64,000 nt of DNA from Streptomyces sp. TS71-3. Lineage in GTDB: Bacteria > Actinomycetota > Actinomycetes > Streptomycetales > Streptomycetaceae. How positions within the stretch are numbered: the stretch's first letter is position 1; every line of letters starts with the position of its first letter. The notes under the pieces were generated by a model, which had not been told where the DNA came from, made no database searches, and saw only the letters and a list, made by a program, of their open reading frames with translations. Made by a program: the position numbers and the translations under genes. Below, in pieces: positions 18,198 to 27,290 of the stretch. The stretch covers positions 4,092,001 to 4,156,000 of the forward strand of contig NZ_BNEL01000001.1 in assembly GCF_018327685.1 (NCBI RefSeq), read 5' to 3'.

Positions 18198-19574
18198 GTG
18201 ACCAGCACAGCCCCGAAGGAAGAAAAAGGCGGCGCCGAGCGCGACGCCGGTCCGATACCCGGCCCCTCTCCCGTCGTCCCCGCGGACACCACGCCGGCCG
18301 TCGTCCCCGCCGCCGAGCCACCGCCGCGGCCCCGGCGGCGCATCCTCGCCGACCTCACCCCGATGCGCGACTCCGCCGACTACCGGCGGCTGTGGATGGG
18401 GGACACCGTCTCCCGGCTCGGCCAGGCCATGACGGCCCTGGCGATCTCGCTCCAGGTGTACGACATCACCCACTCCAGCTTCTCCGTCGGCCTCGTGGGC
18501 CTCTTCACGCTCGTCCCGCTCGTCGTCTTCGGGCTCTACGGGGGAGCCATCGCGGACACCGTCGACCGCCGCAAGCTCGGTCTCCACTCGTCCCTCGGGC
18601 TCTGCGCGCTGTCGTTCATCCTCGCGGCGGACGCCATCGCCGGCTTCCAGCACGTGTGGTTCCTGTACGCGATCGTGGCGCTGCAAGCCGTCGGCTCGGC
18701 ACTCAACGGCCCGGCCAGGGCGGCGATGGTGCCCCGCCTGCTGCCGGCCGACCAGCTGCCCGCCGCCAACGCCCTCGGATCCATGACCATGACGGCGGGC
18801 ACCATGTTCGGGCCGATGCTCGGCGGTCTCGTGGTCGGGCTGTGGGGCTATCAGGCGGCGTACATCATCGACGCGGTGGCGTTCACCGCCTCGCTGTACG
18901 CGATGTGGCGGCTGCCCGCGATGCGGCCGGACCGCACGGAGGGCGCCGAGGGCAGGCAGCGGCGGGCGTCCGTCCTCGACGGGCTGCGCTTCCTCGCGAC
19001 CCGCCCCAACATCCGCATGAACTTCTTCTCCGACATGTGCGCGATGGTGCTGGCCAGCCCGAAGGCGCTGTTCCCCGCGGTGGCCGTCCTCTGGTACGGC
19101 GGGGACGCCAGCACCACCGGCCTGCTGGTGGCGGCGCCCGCGGTGGGCGCGCTGGCGGGCTCGGTGTTCTCCGGCTGGCTGGGCCGGATGCGCCGGCACG
19201 GTCTGGTGATCCTGCTCTCGGTGGCCGGCTGGGGCGTCTCCGTCGCGGCCTTCGGCCTGACCCGGAGCCTGCCGCTCGGCCTGTTCTTCCTGGCGCTCGC
19301 CGGCTGCTCCGACACGTTCTCCATGGTGCTGCGCAACACGATGATGCAGGCGGCCAGCCCCGACGAGCTGCGCGGCCGGCTCCAGGGCGTCTTCATCGTC
19401 GTGGTCGCGGGCGGCCCCCGCCTCGGTGACTTCATCGCCGGCTCGGTGGGCGACCTCACCTCGCCCGCGGTCGCCATCACCGGCGGCGGCCTGCTGTGCG
19501 TGCTCGCCGTGGCGGCGCTGGGGCTGACCTGGCGGGGCTTCCTGCGCTACGACGCGCGGTACCCGCAGGCGTGA
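18198..19574 (+). CDS. MFS transporter, EntS/macrolide-exporter-like
   Basis: This 458-residue protein has an ~80-residue Pro/Ala-rich cytosolic N-terminus and then 12 predicted transmembrane helices. The MFS loop motif GAIADTVDRRKLGL lies between helices 2 and 3. The closest architecture is the EntS/MefA-type drug or siderophore efflux branch. The GTG at 18198 was chosen because a TAGCAT -10 box ends five bases before it with no ribosome site, suggesting a leaderless or near-leaderless transcript. No linked biosynthetic gene reveals the substrate. Confidence 0.85.
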   Translation: MTSTAPKEEKGGAERDAGPIPGPSPVVPADTTPAVVPAAEPPPRPRRRILADLTPMRDSADYRRLWMGDTVSRLGQAMTALAISLQVYDITHSSFSVGLVGLFTLVPLVVFGLYGGAIADTVDRRKLGLHSSLGLCALSFILAADAIAGFQHVWFLYAIVALQAVGSALNGPARAAMVPRLLPADQLPAANALGSMTMTAGTMFGPMLGGLVVGLWGYQAAYIIDAVAFTASLYAMWRLPAMRPDRTEGAEGRQRRASVLDGLRFLATRPNIRMNFFSDMCAMVLASPKALFPAVAVLWYGGDASTTGLLVAAPAVGALAGSVFSGWLGRMRRHGLVILLSVAGWGVSVAAFGLTRSLPLGLFFLALAGCSDTFSMVLRNTMMQAASPDELRGRLQGVFIVVVAGGPRLGDFIAGSVGDLTSPAVAITGGGLLCVLAVAALGLTWRGFLRYDARYPQA

Positions 19575-19707
19575 GGGTGCCCGGCTCCCCTGGGGCACCC
19601 CGTCCCACGGGCGCGCCCGGCCCCGTGGCGGTGGGGACCGGGCTCCCGAGCGACCGGGCTCCCGAGCGACCGGGCTCCCGAGCGGGATCGGCCGGCTTCG
19701 GCGCCGG

Positions 19708-21054
19708 TCAGACTCCGGCGTCCGAGGTGCGGCGGGGTTCCGGCGCCGGTGCCCGCTCGGGGACGGCGGGGGCCCGGCCGGACCGGTGCAGCGGTGCGAG
19801 GACGGCCAGCCCTCCCGCGAGGACGATGACGAAGAAGGCGCCGAACGCGACCGCGCCGGTCACCAGGCCCGACATCAGGCCGTGCGCGGTGGCCACGGCG
19901 CCGAGCGCGGGCGCGCCGATGCCCTGGGCGGCGTAGCCGGCGAGGTAGCCGCCGGACACCATGCTCGCCCGGTGGTGGGGCGCCGCGTACCTGCTGAAGA
20001 CCATCAGCCCGCCCGCGAAGTCGAACGCGTAGGCGGCGCCCGCGACGGCCGAGGCGAGGAAGAAGATCCCCAGGGAGTGCACCGCACCCGTGAGGACGAA
20101 GAGCCACACCGCCCCGAGCGATCCCGCGGCCCCGAGGACCACGAGGAGCCACACGTGGATGCGCCGGGCCAGCAGCGCGAAGAGCGTGACGCAGGCCGCG
20201 AAGACCGACAGCAGGACGCCCGTGACCAGCGCGTTGGTGGAACCCGCCAGCTGCTGGGCGATCTTCGCCCCGAGCGGCAGGACGATCGCCCCGAGCAGGA
20301 AGGACGACGCGAAGGCGATCGCGCCGGCGGCGAAGACGCCCCGGCTGCCGCGGGGGATGGCGATCGGCCGGATGCGCCACCGCTCGGCGGTCTCGTCCGG
20401 GGTGTGGTGCGGCATCCGCGCCACGAGGCAGGCCACGGCGGCGATCGTGGCGGCCAGCACGTAGAAGTTCAGATGGATCGGGAAGGGGGCGTACTGGGTC
20501 AGTGCGCCGCCGACCACCATCGCCAGGCCGATGCCGAGCGCCGAGACGGCGGTGCTGACGCCGCCGGCGCGCTGCTCCTTGCCGGGGGCGCTGAACTCGA
20601 CCATGGCCACGCTCGCGGGGCTGATGGAAAGGCCCACCCCGAGCCCCATGAAGGCCCGGCCGACCAGGAGCCACGCGACGTCGCCCGCCAGGGCGAAGAG
20701 CATCACGCCGGCGAACTCGGCGGCGAGCCCGAGCAGCATGGACGCCCGTCTGCCGATGTGGTCGGAGAGGTCTCCGAAGATGACGAGGACCGGTATCAGG
20801 GCGATCGGGTAGGCGGCGAAGATCCAGGTGACGGCCGTCGTCGAGACGCCCCAGTCGGCCTGGTAGAGCGGGTAGGTCATGGTCGGGGACGCGCTGGTCC
20901 ACAACGCGAGGGCGACGACCGCGCCGGCGGTCCAGAAGCTGGCACGCGTTCCGAAGCGGGACGCGGGAGGCGCGGCAGGTGCGGAGGGCGCGGGAGGCGC
21001 GGGGGGTACGGAGGGCACGGAGGGCTCCAGGAAGTGGCATGGGGGTGCCGTCAT
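19708..21054 (-). CDS. MFS transporter divergent from HxlR regulator
   Basis: This 448-residue permease has 12 hydrophobic segments and the loop motif GDLSDHIGRRASMLLG after helix 2. A Pro/Ala repeat (PSVPPAPPAPSAPAAPP) precedes the first helix at residue ~45. The sequence resembles drug:H+ antiporters of the YcaD/Bmr-like MFS groups. It is transcribed away from the HxlR-type regulator at 21125 with only 70 bp between start codons, which suggests that regulator controls it. Substrate unknown. Confidence 0.85.
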   Translation of the reverse strand: MTAPPCHFLEPSVPSVPPAPPAPSAPAAPPASRFGTRASFWTAGAVVALALWTSASPTMTYPLYQADWGVSTTAVTWIFAAYPIALIPVLVIFGDLSDHIGRRASMLLGLAAEFAGVMLFALAGDVAWLLVGRAFMGLGVGLSISPASVAMVEFSAPGKEQRAGGVSTAVSALGIGLAMVVGGALTQYAPFPIHLNFYVLAATIAAVACLVARMPHHTPDETAERWRIRPIAIPRGSRGVFAAGAIAFASSFLLGAIVLPLGAKIAQQLAGSTNALVTGVLLSVFAACVTLFALLARRIHVWLLVVLGAAGSLGAVWLFVLTGAVHSLGIFFLASAVAGAAYAFDFAGGLMVFSRYAAPHHRASMVSGGYLAGYAAQGIGAPALGAVATAHGLMSGLVTGAVAFGAFFVIVLAGGLAVLAPLHRSGRAPAVPERAPAPEPRRTSDAGV

Positions 21055-21111
21055 CGGCTGAGTTTCAAAAAGCAACGTAGTCAATCTGGATATCAAAGCG
21101 CAACTCAACGC

Positions 21112-21117
21112 TAGACT
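21112..21117 (+). promoter_or_regulatory. -10 box of leaderless HxlR transcript
   Basis: TAGACT ends exactly seven bases before the ATG at 21125 and no Shine-Dalgarno sequence intervenes. That spacing places the transcription start at or next to the start codon. The same geometry is seen before 27537 and 45232. Confidence 0.5.
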
Positions 21118-21124
21118 CGTCCGT

Positions 21125-21589
21125 ATGAAGAAGGTGCTCGGAAAGGACTCGACCTGCTCCATCGCGCGGAGCCTCGAAGTGTTCGGCGACAGCTGGAGCC
21201 TGCTGATCGTCCGCGAGGCGATGGTGGCGGGATCGACCCGCTTCCAGGAGTTCCGCGAGGCGCTGGGAATCGCGCCGAACATCCTGGCCAAGCGGATGGC
21301 GGCCCTGGTGGACGAGGGGCTGATGGAGCGGCGCGCCTACCAGGAGCCGGGGGTGCGGGCACGTGACGAGTACGTGCTCACCGAGGCCGGACGCAGCATG
21401 GCCCCCGTCATCGCGGCGCTGGCGGCCTGGGGGCGCACGTACCGCCCCCGGCCCGACGGCACCTCGCCGCGGTTCACGTCGGACGACTCGGGGACGGTCG
21501 CGCGGCTGGCCTTCGTGACCGAGGACGGCGACCGGGTGCCGCCGGCGCGGCTGACGGCACGGCGGTTCGAGGACCTCGTGGTCGACTGA
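21125..21589 (+). CDS. HxlR-family transcriptional regulator
   Basis: The protein of 154 residues is an HxlR-type winged helix: C-S-IARSLEVFGDSWSLLIVREAM near residue 10, with the conserved Cys12 and Trp, followed by FQEFREALGIAPNILAKRMAALVDEGLMERR. The ~45-residue C-terminal tail after the wing is variable. HxlR proteins often sense thiol-reactive or aldehyde compounds and regulate an adjacent exporter or oxidoreductase. The divergent MFS gene is the obvious target. The transcript looks leaderless. Confidence 0.92.
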   Translation: MKKVLGKDSTCSIARSLEVFGDSWSLLIVREAMVAGSTRFQEFREALGIAPNILAKRMAALVDEGLMERRAYQEPGVRARDEYVLTEAGRSMAPVIAALAAWGRTYRPRPDGTSPRFTSDDSGTVARLAFVTEDGDRVPPARLTARRFEDLVVD

Positions 21590-21667
21590 GCGGTGCGGGC
21601 GGGGGCGCCGGGCCGGATCGCCGTAAGGGGTGGCCCCGCGCCGCCCAGCGCCCCGGCGCGAGGGTCC

Positions 21668-23293
21668 TCAGCGGCCCAGTGCCCGTTTCATGATCTTCCC
21701 CATGTCGTTGCGCGGCAGCGCCTCCAGGTAGCGCACCGTGCGGGGGCGCTTGTGGGGGGCGAGGCGGGCGCTGACGTGGTCGGCCAGCTCGCTGCCGGTC
21801 GGCGGGGCCGCGGAGTCCTCGGGCACCACCCAGGCGACCACGCGCTCGCCGAGGTCGTCGTCCGGCTCGCCGGTCACCGCCGCCTCGCGCACCCCGGGGT
21901 GCTCCAGGAGCGCGTTCTCGATCTCACCCGCGCCGATCTTGAATCCGCCACTCTTGATGAGGTCGGTGGCCTTGCGGCCCACGATCCGTACCGCGCCGTC
22001 CCGGTCGAGCACCGCCATGTCGCCGGTGCGGAACCAGCCGTCCGCGGTGAAGGCGTCCGCCGTGGCGTCCGGGCGGTTCAGGTAGCCGGTGAACAGGTTG
22101 GGGCCGCGTACCTGGATCTCCCCGACCTCCTCGGAGCCGGGGCCCTCCCCGGCACCGGGCCCGTTTCCGGCGCGCGTACCGCCCGCCGGGCCCTGGCCGG
22201 ACGTCCCACCCGGGCCGCCGAGCGCCGCGCCCGCCTCGTCCACGAGGCGCAGCTCGACGCCGGGCAGGGGCACTCCGACGGTGCCGGGGCGGGGCTCGCC
22301 GCCCGGGAGCACGCTGGTGTTCATCAGGGTCTCCGTCATGCCGTACCGCTCGACGACCGCCCGTCCCGTGGCCGCCGTGATCCGCTCGTGGTCGTGCACC
22401 GGCAGCGCGGCCGAGCCGGACACCAGCAGCCGTGCGCCGGCGAGCGCCGAAGCGAGGGCCGGGTCGTCCGGCAGCGCCTCGGCGACGCGGTGGTACATGG
22501 TCGGCACCCCGAACATCATGGTGGCGCCGTCCGCCAGCTCCCGCGCCGCGCCCTCGGTGCTGAACCTGCCGAGGTGCCGCACCGAGCCGCCGCGCCGCAG
22601 CGGGCCCAGGACGCCGAGGATCAGGCCGTGCACGTGGAACAGCGGGAGCCCGTGCACCAGGACGTCGTCCGAGGTCCACTGCCATGCCTCGGCGAGCGCG
22701 TCCAGGGTCGCGGCGACCGCGCGGTGCGGGATGAGGACGCCCTTCGGCGGTCCCGTGGTGCCGGAGGTGTAGACGACGAACGCGGTGCTCTCGCTGCCCT
22801 CGTCGGCGGGTTCGCCCGGGAACGGCGCTACGGGGGCGCCCGGTTCCCCGCCCGGGCCGGCACCGCCGGCGAGTGCGGCGCCTCCATCCGCGGCGCCTCC
22901 ATCCGCGCTGCCTTCGTCCGCGCCGTCCCCCTCGTCCGTGGACACGACGACGTCGGTGCGCGGCACGTCGGCCAGCACGTCCGGGAGCGGGTCGGCCGGC
23001 GGGGCGAGCAGCAGCGACGGCTCGCTGTCGGACAGGATGTGCCCCAGCTCGCCGGTGCCCGACCTCGGGTTCAACGGCACGACGGCAACGCCGGCCAGCA
23101 GCGCGCCCACCACGGCCACCGCCGTCTCCAGCGTGGGGGTGGCCCACACGGCGACCCGCTCCGCGCCCGCGAGGCGCGCGGCGACGTCCGCGGCGTTCGC
23201 GCGCAGGGTGCCGTACGTCAGCGAACGGTCGCCGAAACGCAGGGCAGGGCGGTCCGTCGCGCCGCTCAGTACGGCGGGCAGGAGTGCGCTCAT
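21668..23293 (-). CDS. Acyl-CoA synthetase, MatB/malonyl-CoA synthetase-like
   Basis: This 541-residue ANL-superfamily ligase activates a carboxylate with ATP and transfers it to CoA. The P-loop-like motif VVYTSGTTGPPKGVLIPH lies near residue 180, the A5-type ERYGMTETLMNTS near 330, WFRTGDMAVLD near 425, KSGGFKIGAGEIE near 450, and the catalytic lysine region RNDMGKIMKRAL at the C-terminus. RYGMTET and the short overall length point to MatB-type synthetases, which supply malonyl- or methylmalonyl-CoA extender units. Two Gly/Ala/Asp-rich insertions (about residues 130-165 and 390-410) look like loop expansions. No polyketide synthase is nearby. Confidence 0.85.
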   Translation of the reverse strand: MSALLPAVLSGATDRPALRFGDRSLTYGTLRANAADVAARLAGAERVAVWATPTLETAVAVVGALLAGVAVVPLNPRSGTGELGHILSDSEPSLLLAPPADPLPDVLADVPRTDVVVSTDEGDGADEGSADGGAADGGAALAGGAGPGGEPGAPVAPFPGEPADEGSESTAFVVYTSGTTGPPKGVLIPHRAVAATLDALAEAWQWTSDDVLVHGLPLFHVHGLILGVLGPLRRGGSVRHLGRFSTEGAARELADGATMMFGVPTMYHRVAEALPDDPALASALAGARLLVSGSAALPVHDHERITAATGRAVVERYGMTETLMNTSVLPGGEPRPGTVGVPLPGVELRLVDEAGAALGGPGGTSGQGPAGGTRAGNGPGAGEGPGSEEVGEIQVRGPNLFTGYLNRPDATADAFTADGWFRTGDMAVLDRDGAVRIVGRKATDLIKSGGFKIGAGEIENALLEHPGVREAAVTGEPDDDLGERVVAWVVPEDSAAPPTGSELADHVSARLAPHKRPRTVRYLEALPRNDMGKIMKRALGR

Positions 23294-23465
23294 GTGTGCC
23301 TTTCCGCGCGCGGCCCCCGTGCCGTCCGCCACGGTGCCGCGCCGCTGTGGGTGCGTCCTTCTCCGGCGGCAGCCAAGGTACGCGATGCACCCGAGGCGGC
23401 GTGGGGGCAGTGGGTTCCACGGCAGCCCGGGAGAGGAGGGGCGGTGGGGTTTCGCAGCCCGGCCC

Positions 23466-23509
23466 GCCCCTCCCGCCCGTGCCCTGCGCAGGGCACGGGC
23501 GGGAGGGGC
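23466..23509. repeat. Perfect 44-bp palindrome in a divergent promoter region
   Basis: Two 22-base arms (23466-23487 and 23488-23509) are exact reverse complements with no loop; the centre is TGCGCA. Both flanking genes start away from it (23293 leftward and 23581 rightward), so it is not at a gene end. It could be an operator, a cruciform-prone element or a 5' leader structure. A TAGCCT -10-like box follows at 23524. Confidence 0.85.
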
Positions 23510-23580
23510 GGCCAGACGATTGCTAGCCTGCGGTGAATGCGGGAAACCGCTGGTCCGAAGCCGGCCGCCAGGAGGACACC

Positions 23581-24507
23581 GTGACATCCGCCCGTAGCAG
23601 GATCGCGCTCGTCACGTGCCGGCCCCAGCCGGGCGTGCCGCTCGACCCGGACCTCCCGTGGCTGCACCGGGAACTGCTCGCCGCGGGCGCCGAGGCGCAC
23701 GCCGTCTGCTGGGACGACCCGGCGATCGACTGGGCCTCCTACGACCTCGCGGTGATCCGCTCCACCTGGGACTACACCCTGCACACCGAGGCGTACACGG
23801 CCTGGGCCGACAGGTGCGGGGCGCTCACCAGGCTCGCCAATCCGGCACCGGTGGTCCGCTGGAACACCGACAAGCGCTACCTGGGCGACCTGGCCGCCGC
23901 CGGCGTACCGGTCGTGCCGACCCGGTACCTGGCGCCGGGGGACGGCGAGGCCCCCTGGCCCCCCGAGGACCCGGGCACGGGCGGCGGCCACGAGTACGTC
24001 ATCAAGCCGACCGCCGGAGCGGGCGCCCGGCACGCCGCCCGGTACCGCGCCGGCGACCCGGAGGCCGCGGGCGCCGCCCGCCGGCACCTCGCCCAGCTGC
24101 ACGTCCGCGGGGTGACCGCGATGGTGCAGCCGTACATGCGGGGGATCGACACCACGGGCGAGCGCGCCCTGCTGTTCTTCGGCGGAAGCCTGCTGCACGC
24201 CATCCGCAAGGGCGCCGTGCTCACCCCCGGCACCGCCCACGACGCCGTGAAGACCGCCCACCCGGACGCCCGCCCCTGGGAGCCCACCCGGGCCGAACTG
24301 GCCGCCGCCGAACGGGCGCTGGCCGCCGTCCCGGACGCACCCGAGCTGCTGTACGCGCGCGTGGACCTCGTCGACGGCGACGACGGCCGGCCGTGCGTGA
24401 TGGAGCTGGAACTGGTCGAGCCGAACCTCTTCCTCCACCTCCACCCCGGCTCCGTGTCCACGGTGGTGGACGGCATCCTGAAGGCGGCGGCGAACGGGAC
24501 GGGTTGA
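23581..24507 (+). CDS. ATP-grasp family protein, RimK/glutathione-synthetase-like
   Basis: This soluble protein of 308 residues has an N-terminal Rossmann-like domain (RIALVTCRPQPG), then ATP-grasp elements. These are NTDKRYLGDLAAAGVPVVPT near 98-117, EYVIKPTAGAGARHAARY near 139 (ATP-binding lysine and Gly loop) and YARVDLVDGDDGRPCVMELELVEPNLFL near 257-284, carrying the Mg-binding D, E and N residues. ATP-grasp ligases join a carboxylate to an amine or thiol through an acyl phosphate. Proteins of this short type occur widely in Streptomyces as orphans and their substrates are unknown. The GTG start has AGGAGGA upstream. Confidence 0.8.
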   Translation: MTSARSRIALVTCRPQPGVPLDPDLPWLHRELLAAGAEAHAVCWDDPAIDWASYDLAVIRSTWDYTLHTEAYTAWADRCGALTRLANPAPVVRWNTDKRYLGDLAAAGVPVVPTRYLAPGDGEAPWPPEDPGTGGGHEYVIKPTAGAGARHAARYRAGDPEAAGAARRHLAQLHVRGVTAMVQPYMRGIDTTGERALLFFGGSLLHAIRKGAVLTPGTAHDAVKTAHPDARPWEPTRAELAAAERALAAVPDAPELLYARVDLVDGDDGRPCVMELELVEPNLFLHLHPGSVSTVVDGILKAAANGTG

Positions 24508-24632
24508 CGGCCCGCGGCCCGCGGCCGGGGACCGGGCTGGGGGAGGGGCAGTAGGGGCCGGGTTGGGGAGATGGCAGCAGGGAGCCGGGCCGGCGGCCGG
24601 GAGGGCGAGGGCCGTGACCGGTTGGCGGCGTT

Positions 24633-25235
24633 CTATCCGGTCTCGTCGACCCGTTGCAGCAGCCCCCACGTGAAGTCCGCGACCCAACGTCGCGGGTCCC
24701 CGGCCGCGGGATCCCCGGCCGCGGGGTCCGCGTCCTGTCGCGCCGCGAACGCCAGCCGCCAGCGGGTGGGTGCCGTGCCCTCCATCGGGCGGGCCGGTGC
24801 GAAGGCGCGGGCCACCTCGTCGACGGTGCAGGACCACGGGCGCAGGTCGGCGGCCGTCTCCAGCCGGGGGCCGGTGGCACCCGGGGCGCGGACCAGCCAC
24901 TCGTTCCACACCGCGCCGTTCGGGGCGAGCAGCACCTCGAAGCGGAGCGCCGGCCACAGCGGCACCGGCCAGAGCAGGGCCTCGCAGTCCAGGTCCCCGA
25001 TCCGGCGCCGCTCGCGGACCTCGGGGGCACCCAGCACCGAACGGTAGCGCCCCACCGCGCTGCGCCCGCGGGGCGCGTGGAGCATCGCCTGCCAGCGGCG
25101 GTTCGCCTCCCGCATCTCGCTCAGCGAGACGCCCAGCTCGTGCCGGGCGTCCTCGACGAGGCCCGGCTGGTGGTCGGCCATCCTGCGGAGCAGCACGAGC
25201 TGGAAGTGGAGCGGGGTGAAGGGGGTGCCGGCCAT
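24633..25235 (-). CDS. Conserved hypothetical protein
   Basis: The 200-residue protein could not be assigned. It begins MAGTPFTPLHFQLVLLRRMA and has two helical segments (residues 5-60), then a mixed strand region with LLWPVPLWPALRFEVLLAPNGAVWNEWLVRAPG near 88-120. A duplicated GDPAAGDPAA stretch occurs near 172-182, just before the WVADFTWGLLQRVDETG end. The codon bias is strong, so it is a real gene. No signal peptide or transmembrane helix is present. It lies 7 bp downstream of the YbfB-type MFS gene and is probably co-transcribed with it. Confidence 0.7.
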   Translation of the reverse strand: MAGTPFTPLHFQLVLLRRMADHQPGLVEDARHELGVSLSEMREANRRWQAMLHAPRGRSAVGRYRSVLGAPEVRERRRIGDLDCEALLWPVPLWPALRFEVLLAPNGAVWNEWLVRAPGATGPRLETAADLRPWSCTVDEVARAFAPARPMEGTAPTRWRLAFAARQDADPAAGDPAAGDPRRWVADFTWGLLQRVDETG

Positions 25236-25242
25236 CGCCCCA

Positions 25243-26568
25243 TCATTCCCTTCGGCCCCGCGGCCGGGCGACGCGGCCCGGGTGGTGCGGGAAGCCGACA
25301 CGCAGCAGGCCGGCCGCCGCGGCGGCGGCGAGGACCACGAGGGCGGCCAGGAGCAGCGCCTCGTGGTAGCCGTTCCGGAGAAGGGGCGTGACGACCAGGG
25401 GGCCGAGGATCTGGCCGACGGAGTAGCCGGCGGTGAGCAGCGCGACCGAGCGGGGGAAGCGCAGATGGGCCCCGGTGGCGAGGGCCAGGGTGCTGATGCC
25501 GATGAAGGTCCCGCCGAACAGGACCGCGGAGACCAGGGCCGGCGCGGCTCCGCCGACCAGGCCCGGCAGGGCGATGCCCACCGCTTGGACGACGAGCGCG
25601 ACGCACAGCAGGCCGGGCCTCGACCAGCGGCGCCCCAGCCGGGCCCACAGCGCCGCGGACGGCACGGCCGCGAGCCCCACCAGCACCCACGCGCCGTTGC
25701 CCATCCAGCCGGGGGAGGTCTGCTCGATCGCCGCCACCAGGAAGGTGCCGGCGACGATGTAGCCGACGCCTTCGAGGGAGTAGGAGACGAACAGGGCACC
25801 GAACCAGCGGTGCGTGCGCGCCTTCGGCGCGGGGGACGGTGCCGTCTCGGGGGTCGCCGTTGCCGTTGCCGACGTTGCCCTGCGATGCGCCGGTATCGAC
25901 GGGGCCGCCGCGGGGGCCGGTTCGGGGCGCAGGTTCCACGAGGCGGCGGCGAGGAGGCCGGCGAGCGCGGCCGCGGACCACCAGGCGGCCTGCCACCCGG
26001 CGAGCGAGCGCAGCACGAGGACGAGCAGGCCGGACAGCGCGATACCGGCACCCACTCCGCCGAAGGCCCAGCCGGGCAGGTGGGCCGGGTGGTCGCGCAG
26101 GTGGCCGAGGAGGGAACTGGCGGCGATGACGAAGATCAGCGCGCTCATCACCCCGGCCAGCAGCCGCAGCACGATCCAGACGGTGACGCTGTGCGTGAGG
26201 GGCATGGCGGCCAGGCTGGCGGCCAGCACGACCAGGGCGGTGCGCAGCAGCAGGGGCGAGCGGACCAGCGCGGGGGCCAGGCCGCCGGCGACCGCGCCGA
26301 TCAGGTAGCCGGCATAGTTGGCGGTGGCCAGGTTCGCGCCGGCGCTCGCGGACAGGCCGGCCTGGGCGTGCATCAGGGGGAGGATGGGGGTGTAGACGAA
26401 CCGGCCGACCCCCATGCCCGTCGCGAGCGCCGCGGCGGCCTGCGCGACATGCCTCCAGGGGGAGCGGAGCGGTGCGCCTGCCGGCGGGGCGCCCGCCTCG
26501 GGGGAGACCCCGGCTTCGGCGGCGACGCCTCCTTCGGCAGGTGACGGTCGCCGGATGCGCGCGCTCAT
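25243..26568 (-). CDS. YbfB/YjiJ-family MFS transporter
   Basis: The protein has 441 residues and 12 predicted helices. The first helix motif, ALATGMGVGRFVYTPILPLMHAQAGLS near residue 49, is diagnostic of the YbfB/YjiJ family, whose GxGRF(V/A)xTPxLP segment replaces the usual MFS start. A 45-residue Pro/Ala/Thr-rich linker between helices 6 and 7 (residues ~220-260) is the cytosolic loop. Transported substrates are not established for the family; aromatic or small organic acids have been proposed. The small gene at 24633 follows at 7 bp. Confidence 0.86.
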   Translation of the reverse strand: MSARIRRPSPAEGGVAAEAGVSPEAGAPPAGAPLRSPWRHVAQAAAALATGMGVGRFVYTPILPLMHAQAGLSASAGANLATANYAGYLIGAVAGGLAPALVRSPLLLRTALVVLAASLAAMPLTHSVTVWIVLRLLAGVMSALIFVIAASSLLGHLRDHPAHLPGWAFGGVGAGIALSGLLVLVLRSLAGWQAAWWSAAALAGLLAAASWNLRPEPAPAAAPSIPAHRRATSATATATPETAPSPAPKARTHRWFGALFVSYSLEGVGYIVAGTFLVAAIEQTSPGWMGNGAWVLVGLAAVPSAALWARLGRRWSRPGLLCVALVVQAVGIALPGLVGGAAPALVSAVLFGGTFIGISTLALATGAHLRFPRSVALLTAGYSVGQILGPLVVTPLLRNGYHEALLLAALVVLAAAAAAGLLRVGFPHHPGRVARPRGRRE

Positions 26569-26987
26569 GGTTGACGTCCTTCCGAGATGGCCGAGACGGC
26601 CGAGATGGGTCCTGCCCCTTGCGGGCGCTTCTCTGCTGCCGCCTGGCCGTGGTCGCTTGCGCCCGCGCGGCGGAGCCTCCCCCACTGCGTGGGAGGTATC
26701 CCAAGGACTCAGCTCCGCCCCCCCCCAGCGGGGCGCAGCCCCGCTTTTCAAGGGCGCGGGGCTGCGTCGATGTGCGGCTCCGCCGCGTGGGCGCGACCAG
26801 CCACGACGAGACCGTCGGGTCGTCACCGTCCCGAGAGGCTGGTTCTGTCGTGTCCGGACCACCTGCCGGTGGGTGGTTGCTCGCGCAGTTCCCCGCGCCC
26901 CTGGGGTGGGCCGGGGCGCAGCCCCGTCTGAAGAGCGCCGGGAACTGCTGGGCCCGGCCACGACCAGGGACGGTGAGCCCTCGGGGC
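26569..26987. other. Intergenic region rich in Streptomyces interspersed elements
   Basis: There is no gene in these 419 bp. The region holds CCTCCCCCACTGCGTGGGAGG (26677-26697, related to an element at ~63785), a stem GCAGCCCCGC/GCGGGGCTGC at 26735-26744 and 26756-26765 with an 11-base loop, and the TTGCTCGCGCAGTTCCCCGCG motif at 26877-26902. The two flanking genes are both leftward. Confidence 0.6.
26735..26765. terminator. GC-rich hairpin downstream of the isomerase-like region
   Basis: The 10-bp perfect stem with an 11-base loop containing TTTT lies between the end of the gene at 26988 (leftward) and the start of the MFS gene at 26568. It fits an intrinsic-type terminator of the leftward gene, but GC hairpins are also part of the interspersed element here. 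Confidence 0.45.
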
Positions 26988-27290
26988 TCAGGCCGACCTC
27001 CCGGTCGGCCCCGGGTCGTTCGGGTGGGGCTCCAGCGCGGTCACCGTGAACGTCATCCACGGGTGCAGCGGCAGCGTGCCGAGCACGTCACGGTGGAGCT
27101 CGTCCTCGTCCTCGGCGCGCCAGATGCCGAAGGTGCGCCGCACGCCGACCTGGCGCCACAGCCGGATCAGGTTGCCGGCGGCGGCCAGTTCCCGGGCGCG
27201 GACGGCCTCGGCGGCACGCCGCCGGTCGACCTCGTCCTGACCGGTGCCCTCGGGGACGGTGGTGGTGATCTCGACCAGGAACTCGCGCAT
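26988..27290 (-). CDS. Muconolactone delta-isomerase-like protein
   Basis: This small protein of 100 residues reads MREFLVEITTTVPEGTGQDE and ends LHRDVLGTLPLHPWMTFTVTAL. That is the length and ferredoxin-like alpha/beta pattern of the muconolactone isomerase (CatC) family, with the family's RRAAEAVRARELAAAG-LIRLWR helix and PLHPWM motif. Classical CatC isomerises muconolactone in the beta-ketoadipate pathway. No other cat genes are here, so this is likely a YciI/CatC-like relative of unknown substrate. The LysR gene at 27537 is divergent (246 bp between starts) and may control it. Confidence 0.75.
   Translation of the reverse strand: MREFLVEITTTVPEGTGQDEVDRRRAAEAVRARELAAAGNLIRLWRQVGVRRTFGIWRAEDEDELHRDVLGTLPLHPWMTFTVTALEPHPNDPGPTGRSA

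Noticed and set aside
23466..23509. Transcription terminator
   Set aside because: Both flanking genes start, rather than end, next to the palindrome, so a terminator role for them is unlikely.
26569..26987. Small coding gene in the region
   Set aside because: Open frames crossing it follow repeat elements and lack domain similarity or a ribosome site.
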